64,000 nt of DNA, from contig CP012813.1 in assembly GCA_001936135.1 (NCBI GenBank), positions 558,001-622,000 of the forward strand, written 5' to 3'. The DNA comes from Saccharomycopsis fibuligera x Saccharomycopsis cf. fibuligera (Eukaryota > Ascomycota > Saccharomycetes > Ascoideales > Saccharomycopsidaceae). Position numbers and translations under genes: made by a program. Positions 20,103 through 29,830 of this stretch are shown here, in pieces (the stretch's first letter is position 1; every line of letters starts with the position of its first letter). The notes beneath the pieces were generated by a model. That model saw nothing but the letters and a program-made list of their open reading frames with translations. It made no database searches and had not been told where the DNA came from.

Positions 20103-23063
20103 TTATCCTTCTTTTTCCTTAGACACGTCACCACTATGCTCAAGAAGCCCTTTGTTTTCCAATTCGGACCACTTGTCACTATGCTCGCTGCCAAGAATCC
20201 ACTGTTTTACAGTTTCTTTGGCATCCTTATTTTCTGTCCAATTGTAAAGCTCTTTGATGACATCAGCCTTCACTTGTAAACCGTTGAATTGCATCTCGTC
20301 GATGAGCGCAATAGCATCCTCGTATTTCCCATGGTAGCAATTACTTATCACAAATTGCTTGTAGTTGTCCTCATTTGGAATATAATCAATAGCACTCAAA
20401 TTATTCCAGAATGCCTTCACGTGGTTAATTGAGCCATATGTGTAAGCCTTTAGCATGATGTTTATTGTGTCTGAGTTCACTGCATTTTTATTACTTGTCG
20501 GAATGGCAAGCAATTGCTCAAACAAGTCTCTGGTCTTCATAAAATCCTGTAAGTTCGTGTATGCACTCAAAAGAGCATTATTTAGCTGAATGTTAGTGTC
20601 AACTGATAAGTCCATCTTTAATAATGTGTGAAGCTCAATAATCCCCGTTTCATAGCACATTTCGCCAAAGGCTTGTAATAGGTAAACGTAATGACTTTCA
20701 TTTGGCGGTGGCAAGCCAAACAATCTATTCATTTTTTTCATTTGTTGAAAAACTAACATTGCTGCATCTGGACGTTCTAATTCATTGAATTTACGAAGCA
20801 CCGGCAAATATGACTCAAATGGTACATTGATGAAACATCGATGAATAGTGCCGTATACGACCCATGCAACCTCGCTATTATTAGTCTCAAAGAAAAATTG
20901 ATATAATGTGTTGAAAATCTTGTGCGAATAGTCGTTACCCAAGTCAACTTTTCTTGCGTTTAAAGACGCATTTTCCAAGTTGAAAATATCTTCCTCATTC
21001 ACTTTACCAAAATATTTTGAAGTCGTGCTATCTTCACTTGAAATAAACTCTTTATCCAAAAGCTCAATAGCATCTCCCACATAATCAAATTGCAAAAACT
21101 TTTTAAGAATAACACTAATAGTGTTGACATCTACTTCTTCAATGAAGTTTTTGAGTTTACTAAAAAATCGAAATGCGTCGTTGAGCTGATCGTAATTTTC
21201 CGCCTTACTGAATAAAAATTGAACTAGCTTGTACAATATACCCCCGTTGTCTAAGTTTAGCTGCGTGGTCCATTGAACGCCGCTGTTAAGACTCATTTGA
21301 TAGTAATTCTTTGCATCAATCGGGCTTTCGGCATCTATTCCCTTCTGAATCAAAATAGTGTATGAAGTAGCGTCAGGAGTCACATCCCACTTGGTGAAAT
21401 ATTCAATCAAGCTATCAATATAATTGGCAGATTTTCCTGAAAGTGAGCTTGCTTGCAACAATTGATTTAAAGTGCTAACATTAATAAAGCTTTTATTAGT
21501 CTCTGTTAAGTCCTCAATGGACAAACTTATAATCATCTCGCCATCTACCTCCTTCACTTCTTGTTCTTGTGGCTCTTTTAACATTTCGTATTTTGAAACT
21601 TTATCAATTTCTTCAACTAGAGAATTATTATCTGCAAAATCATTACCAAATGATTTGAATACTTTCCAAGCAAGGATCTTGTCCCAGGCATTTTTGGTTA
21701 ATTGATCATCTTTAGGATTTTGCATTCTGTATAAAGCCACCAATTCTTCATTTATCAAATAACTGTCTTTAGTGGAAATTGAAGCATCAAATATAGTAAC
21801 GAAAGACTGTTCGTCCAATATAAAACTAGTATCTTTACCAGTAAACACACTGTTTTTTAAATAGTCGGTCACTTTGCTTAAGACCAGTGGAACTTCTTGT
21901 CCCAAGTTACTTTCCTGTAATTCTTGTAGCAAACGAATATTAATTTGAACATTGCTGTACTCCAAAATTTTGGCCACGAATTGGGACAAAATCTGGCTTT
22001 CTGTTAAACCATCTATAAATTTTTCATTTGAAGCTTTATCTCTTAGTTGGGTATTATAAGCTGACAAGAATATTTTAAACCATTCATGTGCCACTCCTGC
22101 GTCATTAAGTTCATTGTCTTGCGAATTCAATAGCGTAAAAAGCTGGAAAATAAAAGAAGAGTCCTCGACTTTCAAGCCACTTAAATCGTTAATGGACTCG
22201 GTAAGCAAAAATTTTCTCAAATACTCCCTATCGCCAATATTACCATGCTCAGCTACCTGAAGAAAAAATTTCACATTTTCCAAAGACTGAGGGTAAAATT
22301 TCTGATGCAACAAGAATTGGTTGAAGTAAAGACAAATGAGTGCCAAACGTTTCACATCTTTTGTAGATTCCCGTATACTTATGAAAAGTTCTGGAATTAT
22401 CAATCTAGCGGTCTTGCTCTTATGAATATCAAGCTTCGTTACCAGTATGTTTTTCGATATCCATTGAAAAATATTGAATAGACCATCATTGTTAAAAATT
22501 TCGTTAAGTTTTACTGGCTCGTCTCGCAGTACTTGCTTAGTAGTTCTATGCGCCTGCGTAGCATATTTGATCCGATTTAAGAATTGCAACAAGTACTCTA
22601 TTAGCTGTGGTTGTGTTTCATTCACATTGGTCAACTCTATAAGCCTGTTAACCAATCTGCTAACCTCTTCATATTTAAGCACTTTGTCATTTCTAAGATA
22701 CTTGTTTAGTTCAATAACAACGTCTTGCTGTTCGTGAGTAAGCCCATCAAGTACACTTTCCGGGACATCGTTCTTTCCGTCTGCTGTTGCCGATATGTCT
22801 AAGAATTCAACTTTGCTTGTTCCGTTTTTGTTGTTCTGACTGGCTTTTTTGCTGGTTGATTTTTTTGCTTTGGTGAATAAATGTCTCTTTTGGTCAATGT
22901 GGGCCGGTAATGAGGGTAGTAGGTGCTGTTTTCGCTGTTGTAGCGAAAGATTTAATTCTCGAGAACTGGGTATTGTTGAGCTTTGTCGGATGCGTAGTAG
23001 TGAAGCACCACTGGTTAACTGGCTAATAAAGCCCCTAGACCTTATTACTCTAGCAAGTGACAT
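20103..23063 (-). CDS. Probable mitochondrial PPR-type RNA-binding protein
   Basis: 986-residue protein from the ATG at 23063; the longer frame begins with TTG. The N-terminus (MSLARVIRSRGFISQLTSGA) is basic, hydroxylated and free of acidic residues, a good mitochondrial presequence. The C-terminal half is a series of helical pairs in about 35-residue steps typical of degenerate fungal pentatricopeptide repeats, for example around DLFEQLLAIP, DTINIMLKAYTYGSINHVKAFWNNL and EDAIALIDEMQFNGLQVKADV. Yeast PPR proteins of this size act on specific mitochondrial mRNAs or rRNA (Pet309, Ccm1, Rpm2 types). I cannot tell which ortholog this is. Repeat assignment is from helix pattern by eye. Confidence 0.75.
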   Translation of the reverse strand: MSLARVIRSRGFISQLTSGASLLRIRQSSTIPSSRELNLSLQQRKQHLLPSLPAHIDQKRHLFTKAKKSTSKKASQNNKNGTSKVEFLDISATADGKNDVPESVLDGLTHEQQDVVIELNKYLRNDKVLKYEEVSRLVNRLIELTNVNETQPQLIEYLLQFLNRIKYATQAHRTTKQVLRDEPVKLNEIFNNDGLFNIFQWISKNILVTKLDIHKSKTARLIIPELFISIRESTKDVKRLALICLYFNQFLLHQKFYPQSLENVKFFLQVAEHGNIGDREYLRKFLLTESINDLSGLKVEDSSFIFQLFTLLNSQDNELNDAGVAHEWFKIFLSAYNTQLRDKASNEKFIDGLTESQILSQFVAKILEYSNVQINIRLLQELQESNLGQEVPLVLSKVTDYLKNSVFTGKDTSFILDEQSFVTIFDASISTKDSYLINEELVALYRMQNPKDDQLTKNAWDKILAWKVFKSFGNDFADNNSLVEEIDKVSKYEMLKEPQEQEVKEVDGEMIISLSIEDLTETNKSFINVSTLNQLLQASSLSGKSANYIDSLIEYFTKWDVTPDATSYTILIQKGIDAESPIDAKNYYQMSLNSGVQWTTQLNLDNGGILYKLVQFLFSKAENYDQLNDAFRFFSKLKNFIEEVDVNTISVILKKFLQFDYVGDAIELLDKEFISSEDSTTSKYFGKVNEEDIFNLENASLNARKVDLGNDYSHKIFNTLYQFFFETNNSEVAWVVYGTIHRCFINVPFESYLPVLRKFNELERPDAAMLVFQQMKKMNRLFGLPPPNESHYVYLLQAFGEMCYETGIIELHTLLKMDLSVDTNIQLNNALLSAYTNLQDFMKTRDLFEQLLAIPTSNKNAVNSDTINIMLKAYTYGSINHVKAFWNNLSAIDYIPNEDNYKQFVISNCYHGKYEDAIALIDEMQFNGLQVKADVIKELYNWTENKDAKETVKQWILGSEHSDKWSELENKGLLEHSGDVSKEKEG

Positions 23064-23380
23064 TATTTTCCTCAACTGTAGTGAGTTTCTTTAGTAGTGT
23101 TGAATGGGTATATATCTGACATACAATGTATAGTGACCTTTTCAAAGCTTGACTTTATAGGAGCCGATGCGCTTACTATAATTTACGCTGTAATTGGCGG
23201 GACAGACGAAAAAAAAAAAATATTTTTTGTAGTTTTCTTTCCGCTTGTGATATGCGCAGCATATTGCATATATTGCCTTTAACATGCATTAAGGATTTGG
23301 CTGGTGAGCCGCGAATTACCTACTACTTAAAGTAAAAGCATCTATTCAAAATATACCACAGATGTAGAGCTACAACCCCT
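23064..23380. promoter_or_regulatory. PPR-gene promoter and LIG4 3' flank
   Basis: About 315 bases between tandem minus-strand genes, AT-rich with TATA-like TATATA near 23110. Short plus-strand frames here look random. Confidence 0.5.
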
Positions 23381-26300
23381 TCAATAGTACTCCTTTGGAG
23401 CATATTCTGTTTTTGTTGTTAGTATCAGTAGAGTTGGATGTCCAATTACTTTGACTGTAAAAAAATGCTAATACTTACCTTCCGCAGACACTAGGGAGTC
23501 GTGCGCGGTCGAGTCGTAAATGAATTTTTCGTTGACTATCCTTGGTATCTTTGTCTTAACATCCCCCTCTTCAATCACAATCTTTTTAGACAATATTTTA
23601 CGAATCTTTTGTATCAATCCTCTTAGCAGGTTGAAATATGCTTCACACATAGCATTCACAATCGTATGGTTGTTTTCCTTAGTTTTGTACTCTTCGTTAA
23701 GAAAATTTGGCACAACGATTAAACTAGCATTGCTATATGATTTCAATATGCTACCACCATTTTCTCTTATCATTAGCGTCAACCTGTTTAGTTCCCAGTC
23801 CTTAGCAAAGAGCTTCAGTTTCAAGTAATCTAATGCATAATTTTCTCTGGTACTCTGACTCGTGCCACTAGCGTTGAGCTCCATTGGATTCCAAATGTCG
23901 GATAAACTGACAACGTAAATTTCCATCCCAGAGAATAACCTTTCAAATCTCTCCTCCAATCCTTTAACTGACCTCAACTCCTGATAAAAAAGATTTTCTA
24001 CTTTGAGCTTTTTTTTGGGCCGTCTCATAGACCCCAGCACCATTAAAAGTTTCTTTTCGTCCATATCTGTAGTGAAGCTGTCACCATATTGATCTACTCT
24101 CAATTTTGCTAAAGCACCCACATTATAAGATACTTCAAAACAGTGTCGGGGCTCAAGAGGCAAAATTGAACGAGAATCGATACAATCATATATCCAGCTC
24201 GGGTGAATTATATCATAGCCTTTTTTATGTATTAGCTCAACTTTTCTGGTTTTCCTCTGGCTTATGGGCACTAGTTTTTGATGTTTTGTCAAATATATTT
24301 GCTCATTATTTGTAACCTTGCCACCAAATGTCCGTACTTCTTCCTGAATTTCTCGGATTTCTGCTCGCTTTTTTGGACCACGATAGTCACTTAGAATGTA
24401 AAACACATAATTCTCAAATAGGTCAGACTTAGCTTCAACTTGGAACATGTATTCGTTTGGTTTTCTTGCTCCACAAGTTCTAATTTTAGTCTTTTTTTCT
24501 ATGTTGTGTGAGCTCTGTTTCTTAGTGGTTGCATTACCGTGACCATATCTGTGCTTCATGGATAAATACTCTTCCAAACTTAACGCAGATCTCCAATCTT
24601 TATCTTCCCTAATAGACTTCATATAGCCAGATAGTAACGTTGACTCCACCTTATACCTCTTACCGTAGGGCCCAAACTCAATATCTCTTGCCTTTATTTC
24701 TAAGATAACAGAGTCTGATGGATCAATCCATTCTAATGGCCTTTTTTCTGCAAACTGTAACAAAGTTGATGGAGGCGGATCTTTTTCAAAATTTCTCCAT
24801 TTCCCAAAAGTAAGTGACTCAATTTTTTGGTAATCTGAAATGGAAATTCCATTGGCAATACCACAAAACGAATAAAACACGTTAACATTGTTTTTTATTC
24901 TTGTTGGCTCACCGACTCTAAGACCACATATATATGTTGTTTTTGTGCTTGGGATCTTGCCAATGATGCAAAGGTCTATGTTGGATCCAAACTCCTGCAA
25001 ATACTCTGGTTTAACTTTGATCCACGAATCATCTCTTTCCCCAATCTTGTATTTGCGTCTCTTATCCTTCACTATAATACCTTCTGAGTTCGTTTCTATG
25101 GCTGCCTGTAGTGAATTTTTAATATCGTCCTCTATTGTGCCATCTGACGAATGTATGAGCTCAATATAATTAGGTTTTGGAGTAATTAGCTGCTTGAGCA
25201 AACTTTTTCTTTTAAACAACGGTTGATCACAAATTAACTGATTGTTAATTAATAAAATGTCAAATATCACAAACAATGGTCTGAAGGCTTCAGATTCAAA
25301 CATGGTTTCCACATTAGTAGATTTCAACGTTCCTAGAGGCAAGATCACATTTCTCTTGACATCGTAACTAAGAACTTCTCCATCCACTACCAACTTCTTA
25401 ATTGCCTTCCATCTTTTAGGATCAATAATATCTTTGAAATGAGGGGCTATTGAACCATGACTGAAATCATTACCATAAACGTTTGAATAATCAGTAGCTC
25501 TTCGACTATAGAATTTGAACTGAAATTTGCCATCTTTCTCGTCGCTTCTTTCCATGTGCACCTGTAACCTCTCCCCGTCGAGTTTCTCTTCAATAAGGAA
25601 ATTATTGTTAAACATCTTCACGATATGTTCATATGACTTCTTAGGCTGTGAAGCTAACTGAGGCGCAAATGGGTGCATAACTTGAATAGATAATTCCTTC
25701 TCGTTTAAACGGGAGGTAGGATCAGATAATCTTTGACAAAGAGTTTCCAAATTACTAACCACAGAAAAGTAGCTAGAAGCATCAGGGTGCCATGCTTTTA
25801 AAAGTGCGTTTTCTGAATGACCAATTATACGTGATTTAAGAATGATTAAAATGACATATTTAATTTCATCGTGATTCATGTTTGTGAACATTTCTGAAAG
25901 CAATTTTTTCTGCTCGCAGGCGGTCTTAGAGTGGTTATGGTCTAAATTGTCTAGAAACTTATCAATTTGCTCAAGACTATATTTTCCACCAACAATATTC
26001 ACTTGACGTCCAGAAATGATTTCTGCCATCATCAGTGCTAGTTTGTAACTTTTACTGTATTTGCTGTTTGCTTCGGTATATAATTCTCCGTTGAACAACC
26101 GCTTGTACTCATCAGTATTCTTACTTATCCCATATATCGAGCAAATCATACTGCTCAAAGTTATTTCTTTGATATGGTAAGAGCGCAACTTGTCGCGATC
26201 TGCCAAAATCATCCGCAAAACCATGTAAAAAGGCAACTTGACGTTGTTTCTCCAATTGGTGACAAATTCATTGATAATAATTCTGCGCCGCTCCGTTACT

Positions 26301-26488
26301 GGCATCCTGCCAAAATCACTAAAGTCATCATTATTGTTTCGTCGTATTGATGTAACTCTCAATAAAAAATCTACGAGCTCCTGATACTTGTATTTGTTAT
26401 CGCCCTGACCAACAGCAAATGCCTCAGGCGATGTTGGATTTTTGACAGAGCCCTTGGTCTTGCTAATTATACTTGGATTTTGGGACAT
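23381..26488 (-). CDS. LIG4: DNA ligase IV (non-homologous end joining), with a 3'-terminal intron
   Basis: ATP-dependent ligase that seals double-strand breaks with Lif1/XRCC4 in the nucleus. The catalytic region has the adenylated lysine in EEKLDGERLQ (K302), then LVVDGEVLSYD, SEGIIVKD and WIKVKPEY. BRCT1 is at about residues 690-780 and BRCT2 at about 850-1000, with the XRCC4-binding linker between. The uninterrupted frame stops at 23468 after ...SAEGKY, but a donor GTAAGT begins at 23478 and a TACTAAC branch site and acceptor follow. I therefore model exon 1 26488-23479, intron 23478-23407 and exon 2 23406-23381, giving 1011 residues ending EEYAPKEYY. The tyrosine end agrees with the VVNY end I recall for Saccharomyces Dnl4. 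Gene identity is secure; the last exon is inferred. Confidence 0.93.
23407..23478 (-). other. Predicted 72-nt intron near the 3' end of LIG4
   Basis: On the minus strand: donor GTAAGT at 23478-23473, branch TACTAAC at 23424-23418, acceptor ACAG ending at 23407, branch-to-acceptor distance 12 nt. Splicing joins codon GAA-G to AA and adds eight residues before TGA. A TTACAG at 23460-23455 precedes the branch site and is not usable. Confidence 0.8.
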
Positions 26489-26809
26489 GGTCTATACATG
26501 ACTGGATTTTCCAAATTAACTTATCTATCTCGGCAATTTCAAACGCTATTGCAAGAGCAAATAAGCCGTTAAAGGTTTTTTTACAGGCGTTAAATGCCAT
26601 GAAGCCAGTCTTGATGTTTATCTAGAAATCATCACTTCTCTATATATGTTTTGATTTGAGTTATGAGCGCTGCTATCATCTCCGCCATGGCTCATAATGC
26701 TTGATGCATGCTAATATATACAGAAAATTTTTAGTCTTCTCGATATACAGTAAACGAGCTACAAAATATAGCATATTACATAGAAAGACATATATTCAGA
26801 GATTCCAAG
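26489..26809. promoter_or_regulatory. Divergent LIG4/TSR3 promoter region
   Basis: About 320 bases between two divergent starts. AT-rich with TATA-like stretches near 26640 and 26715; nothing specific is recognised. Confidence 0.5.
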
Positions 26810-27742
26810 ATGGGAAAAGGGAAGAACAAGGACAGAGATGACTTTAGAGGCTCTAAGAGTACTGGCAAAAGTTCAAATGCCAAAAACAGCAATGGACATA
26901 ACTCCAGGAAACATCATCATCACCATGCCAGTGCCGTCAACACTACCAAGTTCCCTACAAAACTAGCAATGTGGGATTTCAACCACTGTGATCCAAAAAG
27001 ATGCAGCGGTAAAAAGCTTGAAAGATTAGGCTTGATACGAGATTTGCGTGTTGGCCAAAAATTCAACGGTATAATAGTCACACCTAACGGGAAAGGTGTG
27101 GTGTGTCCAAACGATAGAGAGGTTGCAGAAGAACAAGGTGCTGCGGTTGTTGAATGTTCTTGGGCTCGTCTTGATGAGATTCCTTTTGGAAAGATTAGTG
27201 GTAGACATGAAAGATTACTACCATATTTGATTGCTGCAAATCCGGTGAATTACGGGAAGCCATGGAGATTGAATTGTGTGGAGGCTTTAGCTGCATGTTT
27301 TGCAATTGTGGGGCATGAGGATTGGGCTCTTGAGTTATTGGAGAATTTTTCTTGGGGCCCCACATTTTTGGATATTAACTCAGAGTTGATACAGATCTAT
27401 CAGCAATGTACTGATTCAGATAGTGTGAAAAAAGCTGAGGAAGCTTGGTTAGATAAGCTAGATAAAGAGCACGAAGAAAGAAAGTTACGTAAACAAACTG
27501 ATGATGTGTGGCTTGTGGGCAATACAAATAGAGGTTTGCCACCTAGTGATAGTGAAGAATATGAAGACGAAGATGAAGAGGGCGAGGTTGAAGAAGATGA
27601 GGGAGAAAGTGCTGAAGATAAAGGTGTGAGAGACGAAATAGTGGAAGAAAAACCTGAAATAGAAACAAAGAGTAATGATAATCAAGAATCAAAAGAGGTA
27701 GTAGATGAAGTTACAAATGGAGTGAACACTCTTGTGATATAG
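26810..27742 (+). CDS. TSR3: 18S rRNA aminocarboxypropyltransferase Tsr3
   Basis: Adds the acp group from S-adenosylmethionine to the hypermodified m1acp3-pseudouridine of 18S rRNA during late cytoplasmic 40S maturation. The product is 310 residues. The basic MGKGKNK start and a His-rich stretch (residues about 34-39) precede the conserved core: LAMWDFNHCDPKRCSGKKLE, GVVCPNDREV, ECSWARLDEIPF, ERLLPYLIAANPVNYGKPW and NCVEALAACFAIVG, all diagnostic of Tsr3. The C-terminal 90 residues are acidic and low-complexity (EDEDEEGEVEEDEGE). The start ATG at 26810 gives the family N-terminus. Divergent from LIG4. Confidence 0.96.
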   Translation: MGKGKNKDRDDFRGSKSTGKSSNAKNSNGHNSRKHHHHHASAVNTTKFPTKLAMWDFNHCDPKRCSGKKLERLGLIRDLRVGQKFNGIIVTPNGKGVVCPNDREVAEEQGAAVVECSWARLDEIPFGKISGRHERLLPYLIAANPVNYGKPWRLNCVEALAACFAIVGHEDWALELLENFSWGPTFLDINSELIQIYQQCTDSDSVKKAEEAWLDKLDKEHEERKLRKQTDDVWLVGNTNRGLPPSDSEEYEDEDEEGEVEEDEGESAEDKGVRDEIVEEKPEIETKSNDNQESKEVVDEVTNGVNTLVI

Positions 27743-28874
27743 AAACGCTGATAAAGCTTTGCTAGACACAGTCAGCACATATAATCTAGTGTCTACTAAT
27801 ATATAATGTGGACTACCTTTAGACAACTCTGGAATAAGCAGGCTTCAACAGAGTTACTTATTTGAACAATATGTCTATTATTTTAAAGCCGGTTTTGTCA
27901 CAATAACAATTGACAGTTCAAAACTTACAAAATCGGCACTGTCTCGTTAAACTTCAAGCTTAATAAAAAAAAACTTTTTTTTTAAAAAACCTTTTTTTTA
28001 TTGAGCTCGTTGATTTTCCTGGTCGGAGCATAGCATCAAGAATGCTCCAAATAAACGAATACCAGTATTGTATTGCAAATAGGTCTAAACATTTGTTTAC
28101 ACATGTAGTAATAATCTTGACATTTTTGATCACACTGTTATTTTAAAGTGTAAGTGAGCACTCTCGTATTTTTGTGCTAAGTAATTTACGAGATCCATGC
28201 TTTTAATTCACCGTTTTTCCTTTTCATATGCATGCGAGAGAAAATCGCGATTGCATTCAATTAAGCGCGTATTTCATTTTTGGTAATTTATCAATTTATG
28301 TCATCGCTTAATCTGCAACAATATCACAATCATGACAAAAAATAAAAAAATAAAAATAAAAATAAAAATAAAAATAAAAAAAAATGTGTTAAAGGACAGA
28401 GCAGACATATGGTCAAAGAGTGCACATTACTAGTCAATATAGATCCAATAATCAATTTATTGTCTTTGCTGCGCATCTGAAAAACGAGCATATCTGTTAA
28501 AAGTTACTATGAGAAAGTTTTTGATGTCGCAAATTCTACATATGCCACAAAAGTACCGGTGCACTTGATATTAGTCAAAAGAAAAAACATAAACCTGTTA
28601 TTGAGATTTATTAAAGAAAATGGTACATAATATCCTAAAAAAATAAGAAAAACAAAACTAACTATAAAATGACAAAAAATTAAAAACTGGAATTAAAAAG
28701 AAGACAACTGTAGCGAAACAATGGATGTAACATTTACCAAATATTGTGATGAAATACAATAAGAATAAAACATGAACAATTCAAAGGCAAACATTTAAGA
28801 GAAATGTTGCAATAGAGCAAAAAAAATAGAAGAAGGCTACATTTTTATTGGCCTGTAACTATCGATCATCTTGC
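27743..28874. other. Convergent intergenic region TSR3/NLP gene
   Basis: About 1.1 kb, AT-rich, with no credible gene. It includes an A/T-rich near-palindrome at about 27962-28002 (A-run, T-run, A-run, T-run) that may help termination on both strands, and a TAAAAA hexamer tandem at about 28350-28385. Confidence 0.55.
28350..28385. repeat. (TAAAAA)n microsatellite
   Basis: About five head-to-tail TAAAAA units followed by a longer A-run, in non-coding DNA. Confidence 0.75.
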
Positions 28875-29687
28875 TCATTTTTTGGAATCAGCGGAGCAAA
28901 TAGAATCGTAAACGCTTGGTGGAGTGGAAGTGGCATGACCCCAGCCTTTATAATTCTGCATAATGTCCCAGATTTTGGTCTTTTGAGCCACTTCTATCAA
29001 TTCATCTGGGGTATTAAAGTGTTTGTAATGATCATCTCTATAAGCTAGGTCGGTTAACTCATCGTAAATGGAAGCCGCAGAAGTGTGGGCATCAGGATAC
29101 ATTGAATGTTTAGCCCAAGCAGTGTAAATGGTAGGGTGGTCATTATTGCTGCCCAAATTGTCCAAATCGTCCTCTTGAGAAGTTTTCAAATCTTCCCAGT
29201 TGTATTTTCCGTATCCGTTATGTTGAGACAAAAGTGCGGTATCTCTATGCCAATTCTTGTCGCCGTTGGTGGTGTTTCTTTTGTAAATTACAATGATTCT
29301 TTCCCAGTCGTAACTGTGGCCGAAAAGTTCAGAATCTAAAAACTTGAAGCCATCTTTGACAAAGAAAAGGCTGTAATGAACTCTAATCTCATCTTCAGAA
29401 CATTGTTTGGCATTCCAATAAGTTGGGAATGAAGTGTTTGTTTTTGGGCAAGTGCCACCTGCAGCTTCTGGCCAAGCTTTTAGTTCTGCTGGAGCAACAA
29501 CTTTGTCACTGCTATTTGTAGCATAGCTTGGCCAACAGGTATCTTGACCTTGCATTTGTGAAAGCTTCCAGTACGGTCTCGCAGCAAGTGCGAAGTCCTT
29601 GAATGGGCTGCCATCTTTAACAAGAGTGTCGGCCATAACTATCTGAGTGCATGCCAAAAAAATTAGAGAAACAATTTTGGTCCGCAT
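28875..29687 (-). CDS. Secreted NPP1-domain (NLP family) protein
   Basis: 270-residue protein with a signal peptide (hydrophobic core IVSLIFLACTQIVMA, cleavage expected near residue 19). The rest is one NPP1 domain. The family hallmark heptapeptide is present in variant form as GHSYDWE (canonical GHRHDWE), followed by the core strand RIIVIYKR and the second conserved block AWAKHSMYPD. Four cysteines lie in the mature part. NLPs are secreted by oomycetes, bacteria and filamentous fungi; some permeabilise plant membranes, many others are non-cytolytic with unknown roles. The variant heptad suggests caution about any activity. The family is not a standard part of budding-yeast genomes, so horizontal transfer or patchy retention is possible. 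The frame is intact. Divergent from a gene for another secreted protein. Confidence 0.85.
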   Translation of the reverse strand: MRTKIVSLIFLACTQIVMADTLVKDGSPFKDFALAARPYWKLSQMQGQDTCWPSYATNSSDKVVAPAELKAWPEAAGGTCPKTNTSFPTYWNAKQCSEDEIRVHYSLFFVKDGFKFLDSELFGHSYDWERIIVIYKRNTTNGDKNWHRDTALLSQHNGYGKYNWEDLKTSQEDDLDNLGSNNDHPTIYTAWAKHSMYPDAHTSAASIYDELTDLAYRDDHYKHFNTPDELIEVAQKTKIWDIMQNYKGWGHATSTPPSVYDSICSADSKK

Positions 29688-29798
29688 TTTGCTTTTGTTT
29701 TGAAATGATGTTATTTATGTTGGAATATCTGATAAGGAAAAAAATATTGGACTCTTATCTTGTTTATAAAACGCTATTGTAATATATTCTTTCAGTTC

Positions 29799-29830
<32 letters not shown>

